Positions 25,032-33,155 of a DNA stretch of 50,550 nucleotides are shown piece by piece. Origin of the DNA: an uncultured Chryseobacterium sp. (lineage in GTDB: Bacteria > Bacteroidota > Bacteroidia > Flavobacteriales > Weeksellaceae); the NCBI GenBank assembly GCA_913776245.1, contig CAJYLO010000030.1, positions 1-50,550 of the forward strand, read 5' to 3'. Below the pieces are notes generated by a model. It had not been told where the DNA came from, did not search any database, and worked only from the letters and a program-made list of their open reading frames with translations. Position 1 is the stretch's first letter. Every line of letters starts with the position of its first letter. The position numbers and the translations under genes are program-made.

Positions 25032-25039
25032 TATCTTTG
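25032..25039 (+). promoter_or_regulatory. Candidate helicase -7 box TATCTTTG with TTG from the heptad array
   Basis: Box ends five bases before ATG 25045. The -33 candidate TTG (25009-25011) is part of the TTGATTC array. Confidence 0.55.
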
Positions 25040-25044
25040 AATCG

Positions 25045-27171
25045 ATGAACGACTCTCTTTTTGAAATTGTAGAACACACCAACAGAAGCATTTTCCTCAC
25101 AGGAAAAGCCGGGACCGGAAAGACTACATTTCTGAATGATTTTGTAAAAAAAACCAAGAAAAAACACATTGTTGTAGCGCCAACCGGGATTGCTGCCATC
25201 AACGCTGGTGGCGTAACGATTCATTCTATGTTTGGTTTGCCGCTCAGGACTTTTCTTCCGACTACGGAAAGAATTGACCAGAATCTTGCCAACAATATTG
25301 CGGATCTGATGCCGCATTTCAAATACAGAAAAGACAAGCTGAAACTTCTCCGTGAAATTGAGATTATCATTATCGATGAAGCATCAATGCTGCGGGCGGA
25401 TGTTCTGGATATGATGGATTTTGCGCTGAGACATGTACGCAGAAATCAGCAGAAATTCGGTGGTGTTCAAATGTTGTTTATTGGTGATCTTTACCAGTTG
25501 CCGCCAGTTGTGAGGGATGAACATATTCTGTCAATGTATTATTCTTCGCCATTTTTCTTTCACGCCAAAGCTTTGGAAGGCAGTAACTTCATCACGCTGG
25601 AACTGACCAAAGTTTATCGGCAAACCGATGAACATTTTTTGGAAATTCTCAATGCTATCCGCGATGGAGCCATAGAAGATATTGATTTTGAAGCTCTGAA
25701 TGCGAGATATCAACCAGACTTTGATCCGAAGGACGAAGCTTATGTTTATCTGTGTTCGCACAACAAAATGGCGGATGATATCAACCAGAAAAAACTGAAG
25801 GAGCTGGGCGGAAAACTTCATTCCTATGAAGCCGATGTCGTAGGCGAATTCAAGGAAACACAGTACCCGAATGATGAAGTTCTGGATCTGAAAGTCGGTG
25901 CGCAGATTATGTTTATCAGAAATGACACGTCGCCCGACAAAAAATATTACAACGGGAAATTAGCTCAGATTTCATATTTGGATGAGGACGAAATTTCCGT
26001 GATCCTTGACGGAAGTGAAGAAGAAATTACCCTGAAAGCGGAAACCTGGGAGCAGAAAAAATATTCTTTGGATGATGAGAAAAATATTAAAGAAGAAGTT
26101 CTGGGAAGCTTTAAACAGTTTCCGATCCGTCTGGCCTGGGCGGTGACCATCCATAAAAGCCAGGGTTTAACATTTGACCGTTTGATCATTGATGCGGGAA
26201 AAAGCTTTGCTTCCGGACAGGTTTATGTCGCATTGTCACGTTGCCGGACTCTGGAAGGAATTGTCCTTAAATCCAAAATCACGCCCGAAGTTATTTTTTC
26301 GGACAAGAGAGTTTCAAAGTTTCAGGATGAGACGCACGCTAATTCTAAGATCGAAGAAATCATTAACTCTGAAAAATACGATTACAGCATCCAAAAAGTC
26401 ATCAGAAGAATCGATTGTGTCTGGTTTCAGTCCGCTTTGGAAAATTGGATGGTTATCAGCCGAAGCAGTAAATTCATTGACAAAGAAAAAGCTGATTATC
26501 TGTATCATTGTCTGAAAGCTGATATTGAAAATTACATCACTATTTTCCAAAAATTTGAGAGAATATTGGTTCAGAAAACTCAGAAATTTCTGCAAGGCGA
26601 GGAAGAATGGATTGAAATCGAAACAAAGGCAAAAGGCGCTGTCAATTTCTTTTTCAAGAATGTGAATGAGAAATTTTTTTCGCCACTCAAGGATTTCTAT
26701 TCGGAAACCAAAGGTGTAAAAGGTCTGAAAGCTTTCAACGAAGATTTCCGGGTCTGGCTGGATGATATTGAAGATTATCTTAAAGACCTGAAAGAGGTTT
26801 TTCTTTTGGAAACACCTTTATTTGACAAAGAAAAAGATGTGGAAGTTTCTATGGCCATCAAAAAAGTTCCGACACACGTTCTGACCTATCAATTGTTTCA
26901 AAATGGGAAAACTGTTGCTGAAATTGCGAAAGAAAGAGGCTTGGTGAATTCGACTATTTTTGGGCATCTTTCAAAATATGCCGAGCAAAATTTGTTAGAT
27001 AAAAATGATTTGTTGAGAATCTACCCGAAAGAAAAAGTGACTGCTTTTGAAAAGGTTTTCAAGCAAAGTCCGAAAGATAATATCAATGATTGGAAAGCGG
27101 CGCTGCCATCGGATTTTGATTATGGTGAGATCCGGCTGATCTGGAATTATTTTTTGAATTTGAAGAAGTAG
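25045..27171 (+). CDS. PIF1-like superfamily 1 helicase with C-terminal helix-turn-helix domain
   Basis: The 708-residue protein has Walker A GKAGTGKTT (20-28), Walker B DEAS (111-114), GDLYQLPPV (motif III region), and C-terminal helicase motifs AVTIHKSQGLTFD and YVALSRCRTLEG (about 370-410), the PIF1/RecD2 pattern. Residues about 610-680 (THVLTYQLFQNGKTVAEIAK, STIFGHLSKYAEQNLL) match the helix-turn-helix domain found at the end of RecQ and related helicases. Such enzymes unwind DNA 5' to 3' and resolve G-quadruplexes or stalled forks; the activity is inferred. Its promoter abuts a heptad microsatellite. Confidence 0.9.
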   Translation: MNDSLFEIVEHTNRSIFLTGKAGTGKTTFLNDFVKKTKKKHIVVAPTGIAAINAGGVTIHSMFGLPLRTFLPTTERIDQNLANNIADLMPHFKYRKDKLKLLREIEIIIIDEASMLRADVLDMMDFALRHVRRNQQKFGGVQMLFIGDLYQLPPVVRDEHILSMYYSSPFFFHAKALEGSNFITLELTKVYRQTDEHFLEILNAIRDGAIEDIDFEALNARYQPDFDPKDEAYVYLCSHNKMADDINQKKLKELGGKLHSYEADVVGEFKETQYPNDEVLDLKVGAQIMFIRNDTSPDKKYYNGKLAQISYLDEDEISVILDGSEEEITLKAETWEQKKYSLDDEKNIKEEVLGSFKQFPIRLAWAVTIHKSQGLTFDRLIIDAGKSFASGQVYVALSRCRTLEGIVLKSKITPEVIFSDKRVSKFQDETHANSKIEEIINSEKYDYSIQKVIRRIDCVWFQSALENWMVISRSSKFIDKEKADYLYHCLKADIENYITIFQKFERILVQKTQKFLQGEEEWIEIETKAKGAVNFFFKNVNEKFFSPLKDFYSETKGVKGLKAFNEDFRVWLDDIEDYLKDLKEVFLLETPLFDKEKDVEVSMAIKKVPTHVLTYQLFQNGKTVAEIAKERGLVNSTIFGHLSKYAEQNLLDKNDLLRIYPKEKVTAFEKVFKQSPKDNINDWKAALPSDFDYGEIRLIWNYFLNLKK

Positions 27172-27180
27172 TTTTATTTT

Positions 27181-27256
27181 AAACGCAAAGCTCGCTAAGA
27201 TTTCTTTTTAAATATTGAAAATATTTTAAGATTCGTAAAGGCGCTTTGCTCAGCAA
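27181..27256. repeat. CGCAAAG-rich dispersed repeat, copy 5
   Basis: Opens AAACGCAAAGCTCGCTAAG, middle TATTTTAAGATTCGTAAAGG, ends GCGCTTTGCTCAGC. It lies between the helicase stop and the terminator. A shorter relic (GTGCCTTTGCGATAAA) follows at about 27349-27364. Confidence 0.7.
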
Positions 27257-27294
27257 TTTTTTAACAAAGATTCTGGTTAAATATAAAACACAAA

Positions 27295-27324
27295 AAAAGT
27301 CGCAACGTAAAATTTGCGACTTTT
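27295..27324. terminator. Bidirectional hairpin terminator
   Basis: AAAAGTCGCAA (27295-27305) and TTGCGACTTTT (27314-27324) around an 8-base loop, between the convergent helicase and serS genes. Confidence 0.85.
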
Positions 27325-27379
27325 AAGATTTATGTAAAATAGAATTTTGTGCCTTTGCGATAAATTCTAATTCCTCAAA

Positions 27380-28651
27380 TTAATTAATCAATTCAAATCT
27401 CGCATATTCTGCGATTTTCTTTGGTAATTTGATTCCGTCTGGTGTTTGGTTGTTCTCTAACAAAGCGGCCATAATTCTTGGCAAAGCCATTGCAGATCCA
27501 TTCAATGTGTGTACCAGCTGAGATTTGCCTTCGTTACCTTTATAACGGCATTTCAGACGATTGGCCTGGAAGGTTTCGAAATTGGAAACAGAACTTACTT
27601 CCAGCCATTTTTCCTGCGCTGCACTCCAAACCTCGAAGTCATACGTCATTGCGGATGCAAAACCAGTGTCACCACCGCAAAGTCTCAGGATTCTGTATGG
27701 TAATTCGAGATCTTCCAAAATCGATTTGATGTGTTCTACCATTTCTTCCAAAACAGCATAAGAATTTTCCGGCTTCTCGATTCTTACAATTTCTACCTTT
27801 TCAAATTGATGAAGTCTGTTCAAACCTCTCACGTGTGCACCATAACTTCCTGCTTCTCTTCTGTAACATTGAGAAAAAGCAGTGTTCTTGATTGGCAAAT
27901 CTTTTTCGTCCAACAAAACATCACGGTAGATATTGGTAACAGGAACCTCGGCTGTGGGAATCAGATACAGATCATCTGCACCAACATAATACATTTGTCC
28001 TTCTTTATCAGGCAATTGTCCTGTTCCGTAACCGGAAGCTTCGTTCACCACGTGAGGCGGATTCACTTCCAGATAACCGGCATCCGTGTTTTTATCAAGA
28101 AAATATTGTACTAATGCTCTCTGTAAACGTGCGCCTTTGCCCAGATAAACAGGAAAACCAGCACCCGCAATTTTCACGCCCAGTTCAAAATCGATCAGAT
28201 TGTATTTTTTTGCCAATTCCCAATGCGGAATGGCGCCTTCGCCAAGGCCTTCCACCGTTGTAGACTCGTAAACGATTTCGTTGTCATCGGCAGAAACACC
28301 GGCCACTACTTTTTCGTTCGGAATGTTCGGAAGCTGATACAAAATATTGAGAAGATTTTTCTCAACATCTTTCAACTGAGATTCCAATTCTTTGCTTGAT
28401 TCTTTGTATTGCGACGTTTTGGATTTTGCAGCTTCGGCTTCCTCTTTTTTTCCGTCTTTCATCAAGATCCCGATTTCTTTCGAAATTTTGTTCATCTCGG
28501 AAAGTTGTGAGTCCAGCTCAAACTGCAGCTTTTTTCTTTCGTCGTCAGCATCAATTGCTGCATCGACCAAATCTAATTCCTTGAAGTTTCTTTTCTTCAA
28601 GCCTTCCAAAACGCGCTCTTTGTTCTCGCGCAAAAAATTAACCTGTAACAT
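27380..28651 (-). CDS. serS: Seryl-tRNA synthetase
   Basis: The 423-residue class II synthetase charges tRNA-Ser. The N-terminal long coiled-coil arm (about 30-105, rich in Lys, Glu and Ser) binds the tRNA's long variable arm. The catalytic core has YLEVNPPHVV (motif 1 region), TAFSQCYRREAGSYG-like motif 2 (FSQCYRREAGS), and motif 3 GSAMALPRIMAALLENNQ at the C-terminal end. ATG at 28651 directly follows a heptad array. The leader from the -7 box at 28736 is about 80 bases and contains a small hairpin. Confidence 0.97.
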   Translation of the reverse strand: MLQVNFLRENKERVLEGLKKRNFKELDLVDAAIDADDERKKLQFELDSQLSEMNKISKEIGILMKDGKKEEAEAAKSKTSQYKESSKELESQLKDVEKNLLNILYQLPNIPNEKVVAGVSADDNEIVYESTTVEGLGEGAIPHWELAKKYNLIDFELGVKIAGAGFPVYLGKGARLQRALVQYFLDKNTDAGYLEVNPPHVVNEASGYGTGQLPDKEGQMYYVGADDLYLIPTAEVPVTNIYRDVLLDEKDLPIKNTAFSQCYRREAGSYGAHVRGLNRLHQFEKVEIVRIEKPENSYAVLEEMVEHIKSILEDLELPYRILRLCGGDTGFASAMTYDFEVWSAAQEKWLEVSSVSNFETFQANRLKCRYKGNEGKSQLVHTLNGSAMALPRIMAALLENNQTPDGIKLPKKIAEYARFELIN

Positions 28652-28653
28652 TT

Positions 28654-28688
28654 CTTGTTGGGTGTTAGGTGTTTGGTATTGGATGTTT
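28654..28688. repeat. Seven-base-period array (GGTGTTA type)
   Basis: CTTGTTG, GGTGTTA, GGTGTTT, GGTATTG, GATGTTT, two bases upstream of the serS ATG on the minus strand, so it forms the ribosome-binding region of serS. Confidence 0.65.
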
Positions 28689-28735
28689 TAGCGGAACTTC
28701 CATCATCCCGCTTCCATTATCCAACATAAGTTGTG

Positions 28736-28743
28736 CAAATTTA
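28736..28743 (-). promoter_or_regulatory. Candidate serS -7 box TAAATTTG (minus strand)
   Basis: Plus strand CAAATTTA. The leader that follows can form a 7-bp hairpin, AGCGGGA with TTCCGCT (28689-28711 area). Confidence 0.5.
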
Positions 28744-28749
28744 ATGATT

Positions 28750-29253
28750 TTATTTCACGATTGTGACAATGTTCGGCTGTCCCGATACTTTTGTGAATTT
28801 CAGTTCATTATTGTACCAGAGTTTTGATAATTCGAACAGCGACGGAGTCCATTTATACTCAATTTCAATGGTATCATCATCATTAATTACCTGCGTGTCT
28901 ACGGTTTTTGAATACCGGATAACAAATCTTGAATAATAAGTTTTCTGCTCCGCACTGATGGAGTCTTTCAATAATCTGGTAGCACCACCGGCATAATCCA
29001 GATAAGTGATATTCTTCACGTCCTTTTGCAGGCTTAATCCGGACACAGAGGTGAGTGCTGTTTCACTCAGAAGATCCAGTAAAGTCACGGAAGAATAAGA
29101 TCCTTCCAGCTTGGAGTCCAGAAGATCCTGGCCATCCTGATTTCTGACGTAAAGATTCAGCACCTGATCTATGACCTGATAATCATTATCATCGCCACGG
29201 CAAGAGAACAATAAAATTATGGCTGCCAGAATTATGGATATTCTTAGTTTCAT
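28750..29253 (-). CDS. Small lipoprotein of unknown function
   Basis: About 167 residues with a lipoprotein signal: KLRISIILAAIILLFSC, Cys18 as lipid site, followed by RGDDNDYQ. The rest is a compact mixed domain (QVIDQVLNLYVRNQDGQDLL, TYLDYAGGATRLL, DTIEIEYKWTPSLFEL) found in other Bacteroidota lipoproteins but unassigned. ATG 29253 starts the signal peptide; the longer frame (29340) would run into the flippase gene. A -7 box lies six bases upstream. Confidence 0.75.
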   Translation of the reverse strand: MKLRISIILAAIILLFSCRGDDNDYQVIDQVLNLYVRNQDGQDLLDSKLEGSYSSVTLLDLLSETALTSVSGLSLQKDVKNITYLDYAGGATRLLKDSISAEQKTYYSRFVIRYSKTVDTQVINDDDTIEIEYKWTPSLFELSKLWYNNELKFTKVSGQPNIVTIVK

Positions 29254-29258
29254 CTTTG

Positions 29259-29266
29259 CAAAGATA
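29259..29266 (-). promoter_or_regulatory. Candidate -7 box TATCTTTG (minus strand)
   Basis: Plus strand CAAAGATA, five bases upstream of ATG 29253; supports the shorter start and a near-leaderless mRNA. Confidence 0.6.
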
Positions 29267-29279
29267 ATTCTAAAATTAT

Positions 29280-30524
29280 TTATCGTGTAAGTTTCTTCAG
29301 ATAATTCCCGAAGAAAATTAAATATGCTGAACCTTCCCAAATTAAAACCAGAGAGAGAGAAAGGCCCATTCCTATTATTCCAAAAGTGTTAACTAAAAAA
29401 TAGGCTGTAACACAAAGGATCATTAATGATATAAGAGAAACCCAAGTATTAACTTCAATTTTTCCTACTGCCGGCAAAAGGTTTCCAAACAAATTTCTGG
29501 AAAGCATCCCAAAAGTGAAGCCTAATAGCAAGATCATCATCAGATTACTGTTATCTGAATAATTAGCTCCAAAGAAAAGTTCCAATAAGAAATCTTTAAA
29601 TGTGTAAAAAAAACCTAAAATTACTATGCAAGTCGGGATAAATATTTTATAGTAATTCTTGATGTATGATGTGAGGAAAGTTTTGTTTTGATAATTTTTT
29701 GATAATAGCGGATAATCACTCTGCATAAAACTGATAGCCAAAACAGGAATGTTAGAGGGCAGCAAAATTGCCACTTTATAATTGGCAACCGCATTTTCGT
29801 TCATTAGAAATCCAAGAAGCATTACATCTAATGAGAATAAGGTTTCTGAAATGACAGATGTTGCTGCTGTAAAAATCCCGAATCGCCACATTTCTTTTTT
29901 ATTGTTATAAACAATACTTTTTGCAGAAAACATCTCTTTTTTCAGCCAAAATAAAGAAAGATAAGGGATTATTGCTATTGCCAGAAGGTAACCATAAAAT
30001 TTAAATAAGTATGTCAATACTAACAGCAAAATAAAACCTCCAATATTAATTGCATTGCTGACTTTTGCAAATACGTCATTTTTTCCAGTGATCCGGTAAT
30101 AAGTCTGGATATGATTTGACAGGTAAAAACCCATTAACCTAATGCCGCAAAACAGAAAGATAATTAAGACATTTTCATATTTTTCTGCATAAAACAGAGA
30201 TATTCCTATAAATATACCTATCAGGATAATCTCATAAAAAATCCCTTTGAAAAAAAGATAAGATGACAGATTTTGCTTGTTCTCCTTTTCTGAAATTGAG
30301 CCATATCTCAATAGTATCTGGTTACTGCCAAGACCTGAAAAGGGTAAAAAAATAGCGCAGACAGACATAACAATACTAAGAATACCATATTCGTTTTCCG
30401 GCAGTAATCTTATAATAACAACAGAGCCAAGAAATCCACAGATTTTAGCAATCATAAAAGAAAAAAAGACGTGATGCCCTTTGTTGCTAAAAAACCTGCT
30501 TAAAAATTCTTTCAAACCGCCCAT
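29280..30524 (-). CDS. Oligosaccharide flippase family protein (Wzx-like)
   Basis: The 414-residue integral membrane protein has about 12 hydrophobic segments and the N-terminal pattern of the MATE-like polysaccharide exporters (KGHHVFFSFMIAKICGFLGSVVIIRLLPENEYGILSIVM in broad form). Such proteins flip lipid-linked glycans across the inner membrane. It starts two bases after the glycosyltransferase stop, so the two are surely cotranscribed, but no polymerase or large surface-glycan locus surrounds them. Confidence 0.85.
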   Translation of the reverse strand: MGGLKEFLSRFFSNKGHHVFFSFMIAKICGFLGSVVIIRLLPENEYGILSIVMSVCAIFLPFSGLGSNQILLRYGSISEKENKQNLSSYLFFKGIFYEIILIGIFIGISLFYAEKYENVLIIFLFCGIRLMGFYLSNHIQTYYRITGKNDVFAKVSNAINIGGFILLLVLTYLFKFYGYLLAIAIIPYLSLFWLKKEMFSAKSIVYNNKKEMWRFGIFTAATSVISETLFSLDVMLLGFLMNENAVANYKVAILLPSNIPVLAISFMQSDYPLLSKNYQNKTFLTSYIKNYYKIFIPTCIVILGFFYTFKDFLLELFFGANYSDNSNLMMILLLGFTFGMLSRNLFGNLLPAVGKIEVNTWVSLISLMILCVTAYFLVNTFGIIGMGLSLSLVLIWEGSAYLIFFGNYLKKLTR

Positions 30525-30526
30525 AA

Positions 30527-31660
30527 TTATGCTATAGCTGGCTTACCGATCTGAATATAGACCTCTGTAAATTGATGACTTATACTATCCTTGGAAAATT
30601 TGTCAATAACAAAACGTCTTAAGACTTCCGGATTATTGAAGGTAATCTTATTTTCTATAAAATTTTGCATCGATTGATATAGTTCTTTCTCATTAGCTTT
30701 TTCAATCAAAACGCCTAATCCCGGTTTTATAAATTCTGGAACGCCACCAACTGCAGTTGCAATAACCGGTTTTCCGCAAGCATACGACTCCAATATCACA
30801 CAACCCTGAGTTTCATTGTCACTGAATAAAATAAAACAATCTGAAGCCTGCATTTTCTCTGCAACTTCCTCATAGCTGATTTCATCAAAAACGGTAATAT
30901 AACTCTCTGCATTTAGTTGTTGTACTAGTTTTCTTAATGTTACCGTATCACCATCGCCACCGATTTCCAGAGATGCATCGTAACCATTAACTTTTAGCTG
31001 ATGAACGGTTTCAATGATTTTATCCGGTCTTTTTCTCGCAATAAGGCTGGAAACATGAAGGAATTTTGTTGATTCATTTCTATCGGTTTGCCTGATCTGA
31101 AAAATATCCGTATTAACTACATTGGAAATGACTTTCATCGGTGTTTTGATTCCCAGCATTTTCAGACTGTTTTTCAGATTTTCACTGACCGGGAAAATGT
31201 AATCTGCGTGCTTCGCAATGAATTTTGCGATTCTCTTGATATTAGCAGAAGTTCTAGCAAGATTCTCTTCCTGAAGAGCGGTCCAGTGTTCGGAAACAAC
31301 AAACGGAATCTTATATTTTTTCTTGAGATAGACCGCAAACAGCATATTGTTATGAAGAACGTTGGCGTGTACCAATTCTGGTTTTTGCATTTTTGAAAAG
31401 CCAATTTTATAAGCTTTCATTCTTCTAATGAAATTCTGAACCGGATTTTTGGAGTTTCTGTAATAGATAACTAAAGTCCTGATACCGTTGATGATTTTAT
31501 CATCAAAAACGAAAGTTTCTTTCTGATTAAAATCGCCAATTGTGTGCAGGATTTCGACGTCGTGCTTCAAAGCAACAGCTTCTGCGTGACGCTGTACAAA
31601 ATTGCCATTGGTAGGTTCCAGCTTATTGGGAAACCAGGAAGAAATAAAAAGTATTTTCAA
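30527..31660 (-). CDS. Glycosyltransferase family 4 protein
   Basis: The 377-residue protein has two Rossmann-like halves of the GT-B fold: KILFISSWFPNKLEPTNGNF at the N terminus, then STKFLHVSSLIARKRPDKII (about 200) and the donor-binding region EISYEEVAEKM, ETQGCVILESYACGKPVIATAVGG (about 285-310) with the conserved Glu of the EX7E motif. It transfers a sugar from a nucleotide donor to an acceptor, probably a lipid-linked glycan given the adjoining flippase. Sugar identity is unknown. Confidence 0.92.
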   Translation of the reverse strand: MKILFISSWFPNKLEPTNGNFVQRHAEAVALKHDVEILHTIGDFNQKETFVFDDKIINGIRTLVIYYRNSKNPVQNFIRRMKAYKIGFSKMQKPELVHANVLHNNMLFAVYLKKKYKIPFVVSEHWTALQEENLARTSANIKRIAKFIAKHADYIFPVSENLKNSLKMLGIKTPMKVISNVVNTDIFQIRQTDRNESTKFLHVSSLIARKRPDKIIETVHQLKVNGYDASLEIGGDGDTVTLRKLVQQLNAESYITVFDEISYEEVAEKMQASDCFILFSDNETQGCVILESYACGKPVIATAVGGVPEFIKPGLGVLIEKANEKELYQSMQNFIENKITFNNPEVLRRFVIDKFSKDSISHQFTEVYIQIGKPAIA

Positions 31661-31683
31661 ATCTTAATTAATTTAGATCATAA

Positions 31684-32172
31684 TTAAGAAATGGATGCAG
31701 CCCAGCTTCTGCTGAATGGCTGAAGGAAATGGCTCAGAAAATCGAGGTAAGTATTTTTGGAAAAGTCAAAAACCTCTATCTCTTTTGACAATTCGCCATT
31801 TCTAATTTTATTTTTAAAATCAGATAATTTCAGGGTCTTCACTTCGCCATTTTCCACAAAACTTGCTTTCATCCGGTCAAATAATCCAAGATTGAACTCA
31901 GTATCCAGATCTCTCATAGTTTTGCCAAGCGCATCAATACTACAACCGGAAGCGGCTTCTTTTTCTTCATCTACACAAATGATAATGAATTGGTTTTTCT
32001 CAATCTTAAAAGACGATGACAATGGTTTTCCATGCGCAGCCCATCCCGAAAGAAAATCATACAATTTTTCTGCTATTGTTTTGCTTTCCTTAGCAGTAAA
32101 AGGTCTGGAAGCGGGATATATAATCACTCGGTAATCGTTTGTTTCAACAATATTAGATTCTTCAATTTTCAT
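31684..32172 (-). CDS. Conserved Bacteroidota protein of unknown function
   Basis: The 162-residue soluble protein has RVIIYPASRPFTAKE, GWAAHGKPLSSSFKIEKN, FIIICVDEEKEAASGCSIDA and LDTEFNLGLFDRMK. Homologues in Bacteroidota are often labelled ABC transporter ATPase, but no Walker A, signature or Walker B motif is visible here, so that name is not supported. It lies between the Fe-S oxidoreductase genes and the glycosyltransferase, 23 bases before the latter, all on the minus strand. Confidence 0.7.
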   Translation of the reverse strand: MKIEESNIVETNDYRVIIYPASRPFTAKESKTIAEKLYDFLSGWAAHGKPLSSSFKIEKNQFIIICVDEEKEAASGCSIDALGKTMRDLDTEFNLGLFDRMKASFVENGEVKTLKLSDFKNKIRNGELSKEIEVFDFSKNTYLDFLSHFLQPFSRSWAASIS

Positions 32173-32276
32173 AAGAAGATATTTATTTATAAAACAGAAT
32201 CACATTCTGCAATTTCGTTCTAGAATATTAAAGTATAAAATTACGGATTTTAATTCAATTGCTGTCAAAAACAAAA

Positions 32277-32295
32277 ACCCCAGAGTTTCTGAGGT
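32277..32295 (-). terminator. Hairpin terminator after the Fe-S protein gene
   Basis: ACCCCAGA (32277-32284), loop GTT, TCTGAGGT (32288-32295), one G-U pair; on the minus strand TTTTTG follows. It separates the Fe-S operon from the next gene. Confidence 0.75.
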
Positions 32296-32318
32296 TTTAA
32301 TTTTTAACTGATATTATT

Positions 32319-33104
32319 CTAAAGATCTTCTGCTTCTGCAAGAAGTTCAACAATATCTTTAACTTCCACTTCGGTATTTTTGTTAAAATGCTTTACACCG
32401 TCGGTCATCATTGTGTTACAGAACGGACAGCCTGTTGCTATTACTTTGGGCTCAAATGAAAGAGCTTCTTCAGTTCTCTCGATATTGATATCCTTGTTTC
32501 CTTTTTCCGGTTCTTTGAACATCTGTGCACCACCGGCTCCACAGCATAAACCATTCGTTTTGCAACGCTTCATTTCCACCAGTTCTGCGTCCAGTTTTTC
32601 AAGAAGCATCCTTGGCGCCTCATACTCATCATTAGCTCTGCCCAGATAACAAGGATCGTGGAATGTGATTTTTTTTCCTTTGAAGCTTCCGCCTTCAATC
32701 TTCAATCTTCCCTCATTCATCAGATCTTTCAGGAATTGTGTATGATGCAAAACCTGATAATTACCGCCTAAACTCGGATATTCATTTTTCAATGTGTTGA
32801 AGCAGTGGGGGCAGGCCGTTACTATTTTTTTGACGTCATAAGCATTCAGAATTTCAATGTTTGTCAAAGCCATCATCTGGAAAACAAATTCGTTTCCGGC
32901 ACGCTTGGCGGGATCGCCTGTGCAGGATTCTTCCTGGCCAAGCACGGCAAATTCTACTCCGATTTTATTTAAAATTTTGCAAAATGCTTTGGTTATTTTT
33001 TTTGCACGATCATCAAAACTTCCGGCGCAGCCTACCCAGAAAAGAACTTCCGGTGATTTGCCTTCCGCAGCGTAATCTGCCATTGTTTTTATAGTGAAAT
33101 CCAT
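32319..33104 (-). CDS. (Fe-S)-binding protein with two CCG domains (HdrB/GlpC C-terminal-like)
   Basis: The 261-residue protein has two cysteine-rich CCG-type domains: WVGCAGSFDDRA with ACPHCFNTLKNEYP (about 23-115) and FHDPCYLGRAN with LCCGAGGAQMF and GCPFCNTMM (about 150-235). In heterodisulfide reductase B and glycolate/lactate oxidase subunits these motifs hold an unusual Fe-S cluster or interact with quinone. It forms a two-subunit module with the membrane Fe-S protein encoded 51 bases upstream. The electron donor and acceptor are unknown. Confidence 0.85.
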   Translation of the reverse strand: MDFTIKTMADYAAEGKSPEVLFWVGCAGSFDDRAKKITKAFCKILNKIGVEFAVLGQEESCTGDPAKRAGNEFVFQMMALTNIEILNAYDVKKIVTACPHCFNTLKNEYPSLGGNYQVLHHTQFLKDLMNEGRLKIEGGSFKGKKITFHDPCYLGRANDEYEAPRMLLEKLDAELVEMKRCKTNGLCCGAGGAQMFKEPEKGNKDINIERTEEALSFEPKVIATGCPFCNTMMTDGVKHFNKNTEVEVKDIVELLAEAEDL

Positions 33105-33109
33105 TATTT

Positions 33110-33137
33110 ATAAATGATAATTGATGATTGATAAATG
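33110..33137. repeat. Seven-base-period array (ATAAATG/ATAATTG)
   Basis: ATAAATG, ATAATTG, ATGATTG, ATAAATG in register, five bases upstream of the Fe-S protein start codon (minus strand). Confidence 0.65.
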
Positions 33138-33155
33138 ATGTATAAATTCAAAATA

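Noticed and set aside
27731..28114. 127-codon plus-strand frame within serS
   Set aside because: Antisense shadow of seryl-tRNA synthetase with no start context or domain.
29280..31660. Full surface-polysaccharide locus
   Set aside because: Only one glycosyltransferase and one flippase are present; no polymerase, chain-length regulator or sugar-nucleotide genes.
31684..32172. ABC transporter ATPase label often used for this family
   Set aside because: No Walker A, signature or Walker B motif is visible in the protein.
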